Assembly (NCBI GenBank): GCA_037043455.1
Contig: JAWPHD010011490.1
Location: 19,454 to 83,453, forward strand
Length of the DNA stretch: 64,000 bases
Direction: 5' to 3'
Origin: Cyrtodaria siliqua
Taxonomy: Eukaryota > Mollusca > Bivalvia > Adapedonta > Hiatellidae
Part shown: piece by piece, positions 46,158 through 56,960 of the stretch
Position numbering within the stretch: position 1 is the stretch's first letter
Layout: every line of letters starts with the position of its first letter
The notes under the pieces: generated by a model
Seen by the model: only the letters and a program-made list of their open reading frames with translations
Told to the model about the DNA's origin: nothing
The model's database searches: none
Translations under genes and position numbers: made by a program

Positions 46158-47234
46158 TCACCCACCATTATCATGCGCTGTAAGAGTGTTTGTGGCAGAG
46201 CGACAACGGCATAGGTGTTGTATTTTTAGTTTCATCTCATTTATCAACTGTTTCCATTCTTTTTTAAATGTTGACCCACTAACGAAATACAAGATGAAAT
46301 TAAAGGCAAAGTTGCTGAAAATCACAATATATACAATACTGTTGACAAGCTTTAGTCTTTGAAATTGTTTCTCCGTTGCGTTTTCCTGTAAATTAATTTT
46401 CAGAACCCCAAAAATTCCATACATGGTCGTTGTCACGATGAAAAACGAACACAATACGAACAACACTTTCGTCGCAGATCGCCTTCTTTCGCGGACAATA
46501 GCAGATTCGTTTACCGCTGGTTGTATCCTTCGCGACTGCACGACCAGTTTCCTGGCGATCACCACATTTCCACTAACTATCAAGACCACTGGAATTACGT
46601 TATAGAAAACTAAAACGAGCAAGTTCCAAGGTCCGTTGTAAAAACGGACATAGTTGTCGGAAACACGTAAACATTGACTTATTGGCGTACTGTTTCCTAC
46701 AGAAGAACTGGAGTTCGTCTTCCAAAGCTCATTACCGAATAACAAATGACTGTTGAAAATGGAAACAATACACAGTGTCACAACAACCGTAATCAATGCT
46801 TTTTTTGCTCCCCATTTCGCTTTTGCAAAGTGAGGAAATTTTACCAGTAATACTCGTTCGGTGGTTAATAAAACTAGAATCCAGACAGATAATCCACCAG
46901 CTGTAAAAATCAGCCATTCGGTCCCTCTGCAGTGCAGTATCGACAACGTCTTAATATCGAATCCGGTGGCCACTAATACGATAGGCCGAATTGTTGCGGT
47001 CCATAGAAACGCGGTATCGGACATGGCTAGAAACATAAGAAAGACGGATGTTGACGATTTTCTCATTTGGCGCCGTGATAATACCGCTATATTCATAATA
47101 TTTCCAAATGTCCCAAATATTAACAACGCCGACGGAATGGTTTTCCATATCCAAATTGCAACACGGCATTCGATGAATCCCGGATTTCCACATGGTGATA
47201 GTAGTGATCTATCCTTAGTAATGTTCACATCCAT
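46158..47234 (-). CDS. Class A (rhodopsin-family) GPCR, peptide-receptor-like
   Basis: An intact, intronless 358-aa receptor, probably in the plasma membrane. Seven membrane segments: about 31-53 (GTFGN, N45), 61-85 (LAMSD, D73), 103-131 (ending TER, E126-R127 in place of DRY), 144-165, 202-226 (P215), 254-278 and 295-320. C102 at the start of TM3 and C188 in loop 2 can form the usual disulfide. N4, N174 and N181 are in glycosylation motifs. C342/C344 may be palmitoylated. TM7 ends NFILY (312-316) instead of NPxxY, and TM6 lacks the CWxP motif. These features recall FMRFamide-receptor-like and related peptide receptors expanded in lophotrochozoans; the ligand is unknown. The start is an AAAATGG context, and the stop is followed by AATAAA at 45980. 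It is the only clearly intact gene in the window. Confidence 0.93.
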   Translation of the reverse strand: MDVNITKDRSLLSPCGNPGFIECRVAIWIWKTIPSALLIFGTFGNIMNIAVLSRRQMRKSSTSVFLMFLAMSDTAFLWTATIRPIVLVATGFDIKTLSILHCRGTEWLIFTAGGLSVWILVLLTTERVLLVKFPHFAKAKWGAKKALITVVVTLCIVSIFNSHLLFGNELWKTNSSSSVGNSTPISQCLRVSDNYVRFYNGPWNLLVLVFYNVIPVVLIVSGNVVIARKLVVQSRRIQPAVNESAIVRERRRSATKVLFVLCSFFIVTTTMYGIFGVLKINLQENATEKQFQRLKLVNSIVYIVIFSNFAFNFILYFVSGSTFKKEWKQLINEMKLKIQHLCRCRSATNTLTAHDNGG

Positions 47235-47861
47235 TTTTTTATTCTTGAAAACAAAAACAAAATATCCTAAATGTGCACCCGAGCGTTCGTGTTTAAGTAG
47301 CTAAAATTCTACATAATTCATCCAGATAATATGTGTAAATGCACTTCTAAAACACAATTATTAACCTTATATTAAAGATGTTCTGAAGTGTTGTTCTTTA
47401 ATATTGGTAAAGGTATGTTTTCCGTAAATTCCGCTACATGCATACTACCTGAACCCACCATAAACGAATGGTATACGGATATTATTTAAATTTATATTTT
47501 CTGATGCTGTTTTGTCAAGCATTGATTTTGCGTATCACGTCTCCACGGTTACATATATGTTAATCAGGTACTGTAAGTGTTATACGGAGAGGGAACTAGC
47601 TTCCCATTGCCTGTTGGTAATTGCGTACTGCTTGCTCTAGTGCCAATTTCCCATTTTATAATTATGCCGCAATTGGAAATTGCTGATTGAGAACCGCCAA
47701 AAGCTTATTTCCAGTTGCTAAATCAAAAAAAACTAAATCGCCAAATTAAAGTAAAATTACACTACAAAACCGTTTATCAAATCTCTGTCCAGGTGTTCAG
47801 GTCATATACTAATATATATGTGCCGATTAAAAGTACAAATTTATATATTCATGGATTTTTA
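47235..47861. other. Upstream region of the GPCR gene
   Basis: No convincing TATA box or other gene. AT-rich. Confidence 0.4.
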
Positions 47862-48160
47862 AAATACCCGTGATTGAATATGCGTAAAATGAATTATGAG
47901 TCGGTAAATCATAATTGGACGCTCCAGTTTTGGGGGTTGGCCTGGCTGGTTAAAGCGGTTTATATTGTGTCTACAGAGTTTGGATTCTCAGAATATGTAA
48001 ACATTTATTCACGGGTTCTTAAAATACTAGTGACTGAATATGCGTAAAATAAATTATGAGTTGGTAAGTCTTAATTCGACGCTACAGTTTTGTGGTTTGG
48101 CCTGGCTTATAGAAGCGGCGGTTATTGTGTCTACAGAGTTTGGGTTTTCAGAATATGTAA
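47862..48160 (+). repeat. Two tandem copies of a ~147-bp dispersed repeat
   Basis: Units 47862-48007 and 48008-48160 both contain GAATATGCGTAAAAT, GTTGGCCTGGC or GTTTGGCCTGGC, and TTGTGTCTACAGAGTTTGG. A third copy lies inverted at 724-872. Confidence 0.85.
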
Positions 48161-48373
48161 GTTATACACACACTTCGTCGTCAGTAGATTTCGGAACGAT
48201 GTACGCATTTTGTCAACTTTATCTGTTGATTGCGGGATAGATACTGTCATATATATGACAAGAAAAAGCCAAATACTTGTCTTTCTCATCACCTCATCGT
48301 TCATCCAAAACTAATTATGATCAATCATTACCAATCATTATCAGGACGATTATCTTCATTGTCACTTTCCATC

Positions 48374-48475
48374 ATGATGATGAAGATAATGATGATGATG
48401 ATAGGGAGAAAGAGGAGGAGAAGGAGTAATATGATGACGATGATGATGATGATAATGATGCTGATGATGATGATA

Positions 48476-48507
<32 letters not shown>

Positions 48508-48511
48508 AATG

Positions 48512-48579
<68 letters not shown>

Positions 48580-48664
48580 GATGGTGATGATGATGAGGAG
48601 GAGAAGGAGGAAGAGGAAGAGGAGGAGGAGGTGGAGGAGGAGGAAGAGGAGGCGGATAATGAGA

Positions 48665-48715
<51 letters not shown>

Positions 48716-48880
48716 ATGATGATGATAAGCAGGATGAGGAGGAAAAAAATGATGATGATGATGATAATGATGATGATAACGAGGAGGAGGAGTAGATGAT
48801 GATAATGATTATGATGATAATGATGAGGATGATAATGATGATGACAATGAGGAGGAGGAGTAGAAGAAGGAGGAGAAGGA
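48374..48880 (+). repeat. (GAT)n / (GAG)n compound microsatellite
   Basis: Long GATGAT tracts alternate with GAGGAG tracts over ~500 bp. The poly-Met/poly-Arg frame through it is an artefact. Confidence 0.98.
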
Positions 48881-48884
48881 TACT

Positions 48885-48995
48885 TTAGGAATCTTTATGC
48901 GAGGAAGATATCCAGCTGGCTTGCGGAACGTCGTTGGTTCTACCCAGGTGCCCGCCCGTGCACGAAAATTGCCCGGAGGGGCACCTTGGTTGATT
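48885..48995 (+). mobile_element. SINE body fragment without its tRNA head
   Basis: GAGGAAGATATCCAGCTGGC and AAAATTGCCCGGAGGGGCA match 56722-56800 of the complete SINE at 56625-56895. The left end abuts the microsatellite, which has replaced the tRNA-like part. Confidence 0.8.
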
Positions 48996-49069
48996 TAACT
49001 TTATCAGGTTCTAAACCTACAGCATTTTAGGAAGAGATTACAGAAAATGTCATGTTGATAAGAGTTCTA

Positions 49070-49470
49070 GCTAATTTTGAAGAAGATGTATATTTCATCT
49101 TTTATCACTAAGGTCTTGCGATTTAGAACCGCAGAAAATGGGTTTCTCGAAGGCCTTGGGCTTCAGAGATGCAGAATGGAAATAGTAATCATTCATCTTA
49201 AAGGCCTTGCGAAAGAGAATGGAGTGTTAATCTTTTGTCATTATGATATAGCGCTTTAAAGCTGCAGAAGAGGTAAATTGCGTCCTTCATAATAAAGGCC
49301 AGGTGCTTTGGCGCTAAAAAAAGTGTATTTATTTTTCACCATTCATTACTAAAGCCTTACGCTTAAAGCTGCAGACTGGGATTTTTCATTTTTTAATACT
49401 AAGGCATTGCGCTTTAGAGCTAAAGAACGGATATATTTCATCCTTTATCACTAAAGCCTTGCATATATGG
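49070..49470 (+). repeat. Degenerate ~75-bp tandem repeat
   Basis: Repeated CTAAAGCCTTGCGCTTTAGAGCTGCAGAA-type units (consensus by eye), diverged. Two more units appear at 50055-50140. No coding frame. Confidence 0.65.
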
Positions 49471-50054
49471 CATACAGTTGATATCGCAACAGAGGATCAT
49501 CGGTAGTAACGGATCAGTTTCTGTTTACATTTAATTTATTCAGCCCATATGCATTTGTTTTTTATCAAACTTTCCATGTTTGAAGAGTTATCATATAAGC
49601 ATACATATATACATTAGCCTAAAGGTGTGATACATATGTTCGAGAGTAATTACCTATTTAGTGTAACACCTATCAAAAAAAGGGATCCATTACTGCCTGA
49701 AGAATGTGAGCTTTTAAAATAAATAAATAAATACCCTTAAAATGAAATAAGGCGTGACAGATGTTGTTTTTACTACAATTTGGTTTAAAATACTCAGGCC
49801 TGATCATCAAAACATCCATGATTTGATGTTTTAAACTTTTACGGACCATGATCATGTAATCAGGAAAAATGGCAGATTTTCAACACTAAGCTAGCACACA
49901 TATAAGGCATAGTTCATAATAATGTTGGTTATCATATTACTGAGAGAGCAGAATCCAGTAAGAAACGCTCTTGAAAAAGTCCTTTAGATTTAAATTTACG
50001 CTTTTAACCCGAGTGATCCTTTACTACCTAATGCACTGTATTTTATCAGTCATC
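49471..50054. other. Gene-free stretch
   Basis: Nothing recognised between the two tracts of the ~75-bp repeat. Confidence 0.4.
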
Positions 50055-50286
50055 GTTAAGACCTTGCGCATTAGAGCTGAAGAACAGGTGTCTATTATAA
50101 TTCATTTCTAAAGCCTTGCATTTTAGAGATGCAAAATGAGAATACGGCTCCACAATGCTGTGACGATGTACAGATAATTAAATATTGATGGTGTGATGTA
50201 CTAAATTTAAATTCAGATGGTTTTAAATATTTTTAAAAAAAAAATCTAAAGTGGCAATTAAGCAACACATCGCCAAAATTTCAACA

Positions 50287-50416
50287 CACTGCTCTACAGC
50301 ATAGTCTTCTGCACACTGCTCTACAGCATAGTCTTCTGCACACTGCTCTACAGCATAGTCTTCTGCACACTGCTCTGCAGCATAGTCTTCTGCACACTGC
50401 TCTACAGCATAGTCTT
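50287..50416 (+). repeat. 27-bp tandem repeat (5 units)
   Basis: GCTCTACAGCATAGTCTTCT plus GCACACT, with starts at 50291 and 50318 and so on. Only one base differs between inner units, so the array is young. Confidence 0.95.
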
Positions 50417-50536
50417 AGTGACTGTTTTGATAGAATTCTAAGTCCTACCTAATGGAGTCAGCGCCTATCTTTTCAGAATCTCTTACAGGCATTGCCTAAT
50501 AGCTTCTAATTGCTATCGCGATCCCATAGATGTTAA

Positions 50537-50575
50537 GGCCCGACAGAAGCCAATCTCACAGCGTGAGATCGGGCC
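50537..50575. repeat. Structured hairpin motif
   Basis: GGCCCGA (50537) pairs with TCGGGCC (50569), and inside it TCTCAC pairs with GTGAGA across a 3-nt loop. A 10-nt bulge is on the left side. The adjacent CCAAGG..CCTTGG (50576-50595) is also self-complementary. Confidence 0.6.
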
Positions 50576-50640
50576 CAAGGTGCGGTTGACCCTTGGTTAG
50601 GGGGTCATAGGGGTGAAGCCCTACTAAAGTCAGAGAGGCT

Positions 50641-51696
50641 CCTTGGTTGAATTTGATACATTTTAGCTTAGAGGTATGCTCGTAACACCGTTCATATGCT
50701 CATATATTTAATTGAATTCATTTAAGTCGCACACTATACGAAAGCGTGAAGAAATTTTATCGTGTTTTGGTATTAGATATACTAAAATTATTAAAAATAT
50801 CGCAGACACGCAGACAAAAAACATTTTGGTCAAATTCTTAGAATGCGTAAGTACGTGTGAGCGTGATTTGAAAATGCGTGTGTCTCACGCCCAATGCGCC
50901 AATGTGTGAGACTTGACAGGCAGACGCAATTACCAAGGCGTTAACCACCAATATCGACCCGAATCAGACATCATACACCGCTAGTTGCAGTGTGAATCAA
51001 TACTCTAAAATTATGATAAGTTAATCATCAGGTGCGTGTGCAATACGGGGTCTAATCAACACTGTAGACGTATCATATTCGGTAACTTTAGTTTCATAGA
51101 ATACGTGCTGAATTAAAAGCGACGTATTTAATATTGGAGAGTGTTAATAACACAGATATCTTAATTAACAGATATCTGCAACCATTGAAGTAACCAAGAC
51201 ACCATGGCACCTTAACGTTTCCTTCTATCGCCTCTCTCAATTATCATTCACTGATTTTAATGAGAATATACATTTAAAAGATTCATAGTGAATAGCAAAA
51301 TGGGATTATAATAATTTATGTTTATTTTTAAAATAAGAAATTGTATAAAACTATGTATAAAGTTAAAATGTTCGCTTTTCTCCTAAAAACCAAGGTTTCG
51401 ACATAGAAAAAGTTTCCGTCGAACTATTGCTATAAATGTCAGAGCAAGAAAAATACTTTCATTTGGCATGAATGAAACTTGTATCTATAACACTAATCAT
51501 GATATGTGTGTTTAAAGTTGGGAAATATTTTGGGAAATATTTGCACTGTGCCACGTGAAATTTAGATAATTTTGGTAGTCCAGTATACTTTTTATTAGGT
51601 CTGTGTTTATAATAAGTAATACGAAACTTACATATGTAAAATGAATAACAATATTGCGAGTATTTTGTGAAATAAAAGTACGCTAATTCAGATTAC
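50641..51696. other. Gene-free stretch
   Basis: About 1 kb without recognised gene or repeat. A 65-codon plus-strand frame at 50712 has no domain. Confidence 0.4.
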
Positions 51697-52465
51697 GACA
51701 TGTCGCCGAACACAGCCACGATATGTCGCCGAACATAGTCACGATATGTCGCTGAACACAGTCACTAGATGTCGCCGAACACAGTCACTAGATGTCGCCG
51801 AAATGTACCACGTGCTCCATTACGATATGTCACCGAACGCAGTCACGATATGTCGCTGAAATCAACCACGAGCTACATCGTGATATGTCACCGAACACAG
51901 TCACGACATGTCGCCGAACACAGTCACGATATGTCACCGAACACAGTCACGGTATGTCGCCGAACACAGTCACGATATGTCGCCGAACACAGTAACTAGA
52001 TGTCGCCAAAATCAGCCACGAGCTCCATCACGATATGTCACCGAACATAGTCACGATATGTCGCCGAACACAGTCACTAGATGTCGCCGAAATCAGCCAC
52101 GCGCTCCATCACGATATGTCACCGAACACAGTCACAATATGTCACCGAACACAGTCACGATATGTCGCCGAACACAGTCACGACATGTCGCCGAACAAAG
52201 TCACTAGATGTCGCCAAAATCAGCCACGAGCTCCATCACGATATGTCACCGAACGCAGTCACGATATGTCGCTGAAATCAACCACGAGCTCTATTAGGAT
52301 ATGTCACCGAACACAGTCACGATATGTCGCTGACATCCGCCACGAGCTTCATCACGATATGCCCTCGAACACATTCACGCAATGTTGCCGAACACAGTTA
52401 GGCTATGTTGCGGAACACAGTCATGCTGTGTTGCCGAACACAGTCACGATATGTCGCGGAACATA
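51697..52465 (+). repeat. 23-bp minisatellite with compound units
   Basis: The basic unit is CACGATATGTCGCCGAACAC plus AGT (starts 51902, 51925, 51948 and so on). At intervals a variant with AAATCAGCCACGAGCTCCAT is inserted, giving longer repeating blocks of roughly 125 bp. Frames with SPNTVT and RYVAEHSH repeats are artefacts. Confidence 0.95.
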
Positions 52466-52715
52466 ATTGTGTAACTGTGTAAACAAACAGATGCATTATC
52501 TACACATACTAAACGCACTTTCTAAGAGTGCCGAACAACCCGTAGAGCCAGCCGTTTCAAAAGGACGCACGGCAATCTTAAAATTAGAAGAGCATCTCGG
52601 TTTATTAATCAATTATCTCTCTGGCTTAATGCTTGCATATAACTAATTATTATATAACCTATAAATAGACGCATTTTCATTGGCTAAAAAGTAATTTTTT
52701 AGAAAAAATATCTAG

Positions 52716-52815
52716 CGATATTGACCTGTTTTTTTGATATTGACCTGTTTTTTTGATATTGACCTATTTTATATAATTGTTTTTTTGATATTGACCTGTT
52801 TTATATAATTGTCAA
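52716..52815 (+). repeat. Short tandem repeat GATATTGACCTGTTTTTTT
   Basis: Three ~20-bp units followed by two copies of a longer variant with ATATAATTGT. Confidence 0.85.
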
Positions 52816-52838
52816 TTGAGGGTTATATAATAAAAGAG

Positions 52839-52975
52839 TTATGGACTTTTCAGCTGTTATACATGATGTTGATATGCACCAAAAAAATCATTATTGACCG
52901 AGGCGATAGCCGAGGTCAATAATGATTTTTTGGTACAAAAATACACATCATGTATAACAGCTGAAAAGTCCATAA
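52839..52975. mobile_element. Near-perfect snapback MITE
   Basis: Arms of ~61 bp (52839-52899 and 52914-52975) are almost exact complements: TGGACTTTTCAGCTGTTATA through CATTATTGACC. A 14-bp loop (GAGGCGATAGCCGA) separates them. TA flanks each outer end. Non-coding. Confidence 0.9.
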
Positions 52976-53269
52976 TTGTATAATATATCACATAACTTAT
53001 GGTGCGGGAGTGTCATAACATCATTCTATATTTCCAATATTCCACTAGTGATATAACTATGCACGCGCTGTCAACAAATAATAACTATGATCCGATACAT
53101 TCCCACGTTCTGTGGCGTTGTCGTGTGTTAAAAGGACAGACACATGCAATAAAAATCTATGTTTGAGTTATGTGATAAATAGAACCTAACATTCGCAAAA
53201 AGTATATAATGCTCAGCAAGAGCCTCGCATTATATCATTTTGCCAACTCGTTTAATAAATTCAATAATG

Positions 53270-53396
53270 AATGAGTACTCATGTAAGATCCTCTATATAT
53301 CTTTGAGTTGTCAATTTTGGTTCGTTATTCTACCACTCATGTAAGATCCTCTGTATATCTTTGAGTTGTTAATTTTGTTTCGTTATTCTACCAAAT
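53270..53396 (+). repeat. 58-bp tandem duplication
   Basis: GTAAGATCCTCTATATATCT at 53283 and its near-copy at 53341, each followed by TTGAGTTGT and CGTTATTCTACCA. Confidence 0.9.
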
Positions 53397-53834
53397 GTTG
53401 AAATATATTATTGGTGCAATACAATTAGAAGAGCATCTCGGTTTCTGTGTTTGGTGACATGCATAGACTATTCGGGGCAAGATTCTTGTAGGAACCTTTC
53501 CGTTTGAGGTTTTTACAATTCTCCACGGAAAGCACAATCTGAATTTAATTGGGTACTCTGACATTTCAATACACCTGATTTAATTGCTTATGAACATTAA
53601 GCAAACGTCAAGAAAGAGCAAGAAAGGGTAGCCATATGAATCAAATCATGTAAACAATTATCAAATTTACAATCGTTTTCTTTTTTGAAAATGTGTTTGC
53701 ACATAGTATGTGTTTTTTTGTCATCGTCTTTTTTCTATGCTTGTTTCCCGCAATACATTATCGGTAGTTTAAACGTATTTATTTTACATAGATTGCGAAA
53801 CAAGTTCTTGCAACTTAGATTAATCACTCTCGAT
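53397..53834. other. Gene-free stretch
   Basis: Contains the second of two exact 22-bp direct repeats (53423-53444; the first is 52582-52603). A 70-codon plus-strand frame at 53685-53897 runs into the SINE and has no domain. Confidence 0.4.
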
Positions 53835-53975
53835 GGCTTCCTGGGTAGAACCAGTACTAAGCAATGTGGATTAATTATCTTGCTCAAGGATAAATAACGT
53901 GGCCGCGGAGAGGATCGAACCCACGACCTCTAAATCTAGAGTTCGGCGCTCTACCACTGAACCACGCACTCCACA
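53835..53975 (-). mobile_element. tRNA-derived SINE
   Basis: The minus strand starts with a tRNA-like head: A-box-like TGGTTCAGTGGTAGAGC (53964-53948) and B-box GGTTCGATCC (53921-53912). The body ends in the complement of CTGGGTAGAACCAGTACT (53841-53858), which is shared with the SINE at 58380-58585. The acceptor ends do not pair, so it is not a tRNA gene. Confidence 0.8.
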
Positions 53976-54399
53976 TTATCGGTACAAAGCGGCGTATCGC
54001 TTACAACTGTTTCCAAATGAAGTCTTGTACGCCAGCCAATCAGCTCGCGTTGACTGACGCCACACAGTTTCAGATCGTTATGGATCTTGGCACGAGCATA
54101 CATCAAATATCGTAAGTTTTGCTAACAAAGTCTTAGGTTCAATGAGAATGAGAATGACTAAATTTAAGTTAGAACGAACAACTCTCAACAAAATATACAT
54201 TTCATGTTTCGACCTATTTTAGAATATGCATCAATAATAGGGACAATTGTACTATAAACAAGAAAAGTATAACGTATGCGTTATATGTAGAGGATTTTCT
54301 AGACGCAAACTATTGTATATATATAGTATATTAGTCTAATTAAATCAGGGTCCCAATGATCAGTACATGAAAAATGCTTATTAATAAATGCAGACAATT

Positions 54400-55140
54400 C
54401 TCAAGTTTTTGCGTCTGTGTGATCAATATCGATTCAGGACGTTTCGGCACCAAACCATTTCTTGTAGCTGCTGGAGGAGATCATTAATGAATACTTAGTA
54501 CGGAAAAGTTGACATTTCACCCACTGACGAATTTGATTGGTACGGACTCTGACGTACATCCATATATGCGCACAGTGCAATTTAAGGATTTATAAGTGTT
54601 TCTGACGATACGCCATAACTTCCCTGTAGAACCGAGTTCGTCAATTTTCAGAAACAGTCCATCATGCCAGAATGTATCAAACGCGCCTTTTATGTCGAGG
54701 AAAGCAACGCACACTTTGCTATTATATTCCAGTAGGTAAAATATAGTATCGGTCATATTAAACCGGTTTTCATGCAGCTTAGATTCTCCTAGAACCCTTG
54801 TTTTCAGAGTTTGGGAATTTTGCTGGTTTCGTTTTCAGGTAAGTATCAAGGCTTCGATCATTTTAGCGAAACATGGTAACAAAGCTATTGGCCGATAATT
54901 GCCGGGATCAGACTTAGATTTGCCACCGCCTTTGAAGATTGGAATGGCTATACTCGTTTGCCATGAAACGGGAGTGGATTCGGTGTACATTATTTTATTG
55001 AATAGCATGACCATATAACGAGTGATTACGTGACCACAGTAGATTACATGCTCATTCTGAATGTTATGGATACCACACGCTTTGCGCCTCTTTAAGTTCT
55101 TCAAAGATTGTAAAGTGTACATCACTATTTTCCTGCTTTA
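54400..55140 (-). pseudogene. Non-LTR retrotransposon (LINE) RT fragment
   Basis: The piece 55125-54835 contains IPIFKGGGKSKSDPGNYRPI and ALLPCFAKMIE, the finger motifs of jockey/CR1/RTE-type RTs. The piece 54756-54517 contains FLDIKGAFDTFWHDGL, the motif A region with its catalytic Asp. Further on (to ~54420) FINDLLQQLQE is readable in another frame. The frames differ, with stops between 54835 and 54756. Only the fingers and part of the palm remain; endonuclease and the YADD motif are absent. A dead, truncated copy. Confidence 0.85.
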
Positions 55141-55499
55141 TGCGCGTTTTTATTGACTGCACAAAGGTTTCAAGAGCGCTTTAAGTCTTACTTTCCTCGA
55201 ATACTATTTTTAAGTGGGCTAAAAATCCGTCAACAACAAGGTGCGGATTCTAAAAAGAAAGCTCGAGTTTTTTTTTTCCGGCAAATAGCAAATTGGTTGC
55301 CGCTTTACTTTCCTTTTAATGAAACTTCACAGAAGAAATCTCGGGATCATTTTGGTCAAAAGTTACTGTATATATAGAATTGTTTTTTTACTAAATACTT
55401 TCACTTGAGGGACTTTTATGGCAGTGTGCAGGTGTTTTAAACTCAATGAGGGAGTTATACACCTTTTAGATAGGTGGTTACATCGATAGCGGACTCAGA
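55141..55499. other. Gene-free stretch
   Basis: A 74-codon plus-strand frame at 55153 has no domain. Nothing else recognised. Confidence 0.4.
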
Positions 55500-55765
55500 A
55501 GTTGCCAAATTTTTGTGATTTGCCATGCTTATGTGAATGCAACACATCTACATTTTGCTATGCTCAGCAGGTCATGTCATCACTGGTAATTTTAATATTG
55601 TTGATAAACGAATTCGACATTTGTTTTCGAAATGTCCTAAATATAGATTACCTTCAACTATTGGTTTTAATGCCTGTCGTGCCCAGATCGCCCACTATAT
55701 TGAAGATTTTAGTATAAAATGGTGTCGTAGAGAACATGTGGACCCAAACTCGCTTTCTACTTTAT
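55500..55765 (+). mobile_element. Internal Penelope-like fragment
   Basis: The plus-strand reading includes CECNTSTFCYA (with a frameshift), AGHVITGNFNIVDKRIRHL, KYRLPSTIGFNACRAQI and YIEDFSIKWCRREH. It corresponds to about 12250-12040 of the large element, in the opposite orientation. Both ends of the element are missing, and the right edge passes directly into a 32-bp tandem repeat. Confidence 0.9.
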
Positions 55766-55925
55766 CCATCACATGTGTGCCGTTATTCGAGGATCATCCA
55801 TCACATGTGTACCGTTATTCGAGGGGCATCCATCACATGTGTATCGTTATTCGAGGAGCATCCATCACATGTGTACCGTTATTCGAGGAGCATCCATCAC
55901 ATGTGTACCGTTATTCGATGAGCAT
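55766..55925 (+). repeat. 32-bp tandem repeat (5 units)
   Basis: Unit CCATCACATGTGTACCGTTA plus TTCGAGGAGCAT, with starts at 55766, 55798, 55830, 55862 and 55894. Confidence 0.95.
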
Positions 55926-56170
55926 CAATCGGTTCTACCGATTTCTTCACGGTTGTTATCAAGAAAATACGGGGTATGGGTAACTCTGAGTAGAATGTAT
56001 CGTTTTGTTATTGACAAAAAAAAAAGTTTTTAAATAGTGGAATGCATATATAAGATACATACTGAGCTAATTGTATACTAGACATCTATAGTCTGCTGGA
56101 TATGCAACATGAATGTGGAAATGGTGAAAAATCACCAAACTTGGCATGATTATACTATAGGCCAAGCTTG

Positions 56171-56245
56171 TTAAAAAAAGTCCAGGAGACAATCATGAGA
56201 GGCTCTGTCTCCTGCTTAAATGAGGCCCCAAAGGGGGCATATGAT
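56171..56245 (+). repeat. Left terminal inverted repeat
   Basis: Contains GGAGACAATCATGAGAGGC and TGAGGCCCC; pairs with 60558-60632. Confidence 0.75.
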
Positions 56246-56624
56246 ATTGTCTAAGCCCAGTGATAAGGTGTTACTATTACTGATAACTATGTAGTATTAT
56301 AATTACTCAAACATAGTTTTACACAACACTAACATGTGTAAGTAATAAGTAAGTCTTATTTAATTATAAAATGCATATATGAGGCCCGTACTTGAATTTC
56401 AAGCCCGGGTGAGGCCCATATTGAGGTTCAAAAGATTATTATACTATTTAAAACAATGTATATCCTATAACAACAATTTGTATTTATCCCCTTTGTAAGG
56501 AAATGGTTGTTTGATATATTTCAGTTATTTCCCTTTTTTAAAATTCGCCATTTACAAAACATTTTGCAGACGACACTGGCAGTGTTGACACGGACATTAT
56601 TGGCATGTAATGATTGCTTAAAAG

Positions 56625-56895
56625 ATGGCCTGAGCCGAGTGGTAAACGTCTCTGAATTGAAATAAATTGTCCCTCATCGCTGTAGGTTCGATCCTACAGG
56701 GGCCTAGGAAACTTTATGTAAGGAAGATATCCAGTTGGCTTTTGGAACGTGGTTTACCCAGGTGCTCGACCGTAGATAAAAATTGCCCGGAGGGGCAACT
56801 GGGGTCTTCCTACACAAGAGGAAGCTGAAAAGTCGCCATATGACCTTACAGGTAGCTGTTGGTGCGACTATAAAATCCAATTCAATTCAATTCCA
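56625..56895 (+). mobile_element. Complete tRNA-derived SINE
   Basis: The tRNA-like head has an A-box-like TGAGCCGAGTGGTAAAC (56631) and a perfect B-box GGTTCGATCC (56685-56694), followed by a body (GGAAGATATCCAGTTGGC, then AAAATTGCCCGGAGGGGCA) and GGTGCGACTATAAAATCC. The tail is an ATTCA-type short repeat (56876-56893). Transcription would be by RNA polymerase III. It lies inside the TIR unit, upstream of the pseudogene. Confidence 0.88.
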
Positions 56896-56960
56896 AGGTG
56901 GCCTGACATGAAAACTATAGTAAGTATCATGTATATCAGCCAAATAAAGTATACACATAG

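Noticed and set aside
48230..48799. 189-codon frame of Met and Arg
   Set aside because: Translation of a GAT/GAG microsatellite.
50287..52465. CRISPR array
   Set aside because: Units are contiguous without unique spacers, there are no cas genes, and the sequence is eukaryotic.
53900..53973. A functional tRNA gene
   Set aside because: A- and B-box sequences are good, but the acceptor ends do not pair, and the SINE body follows; called as a SINE head.
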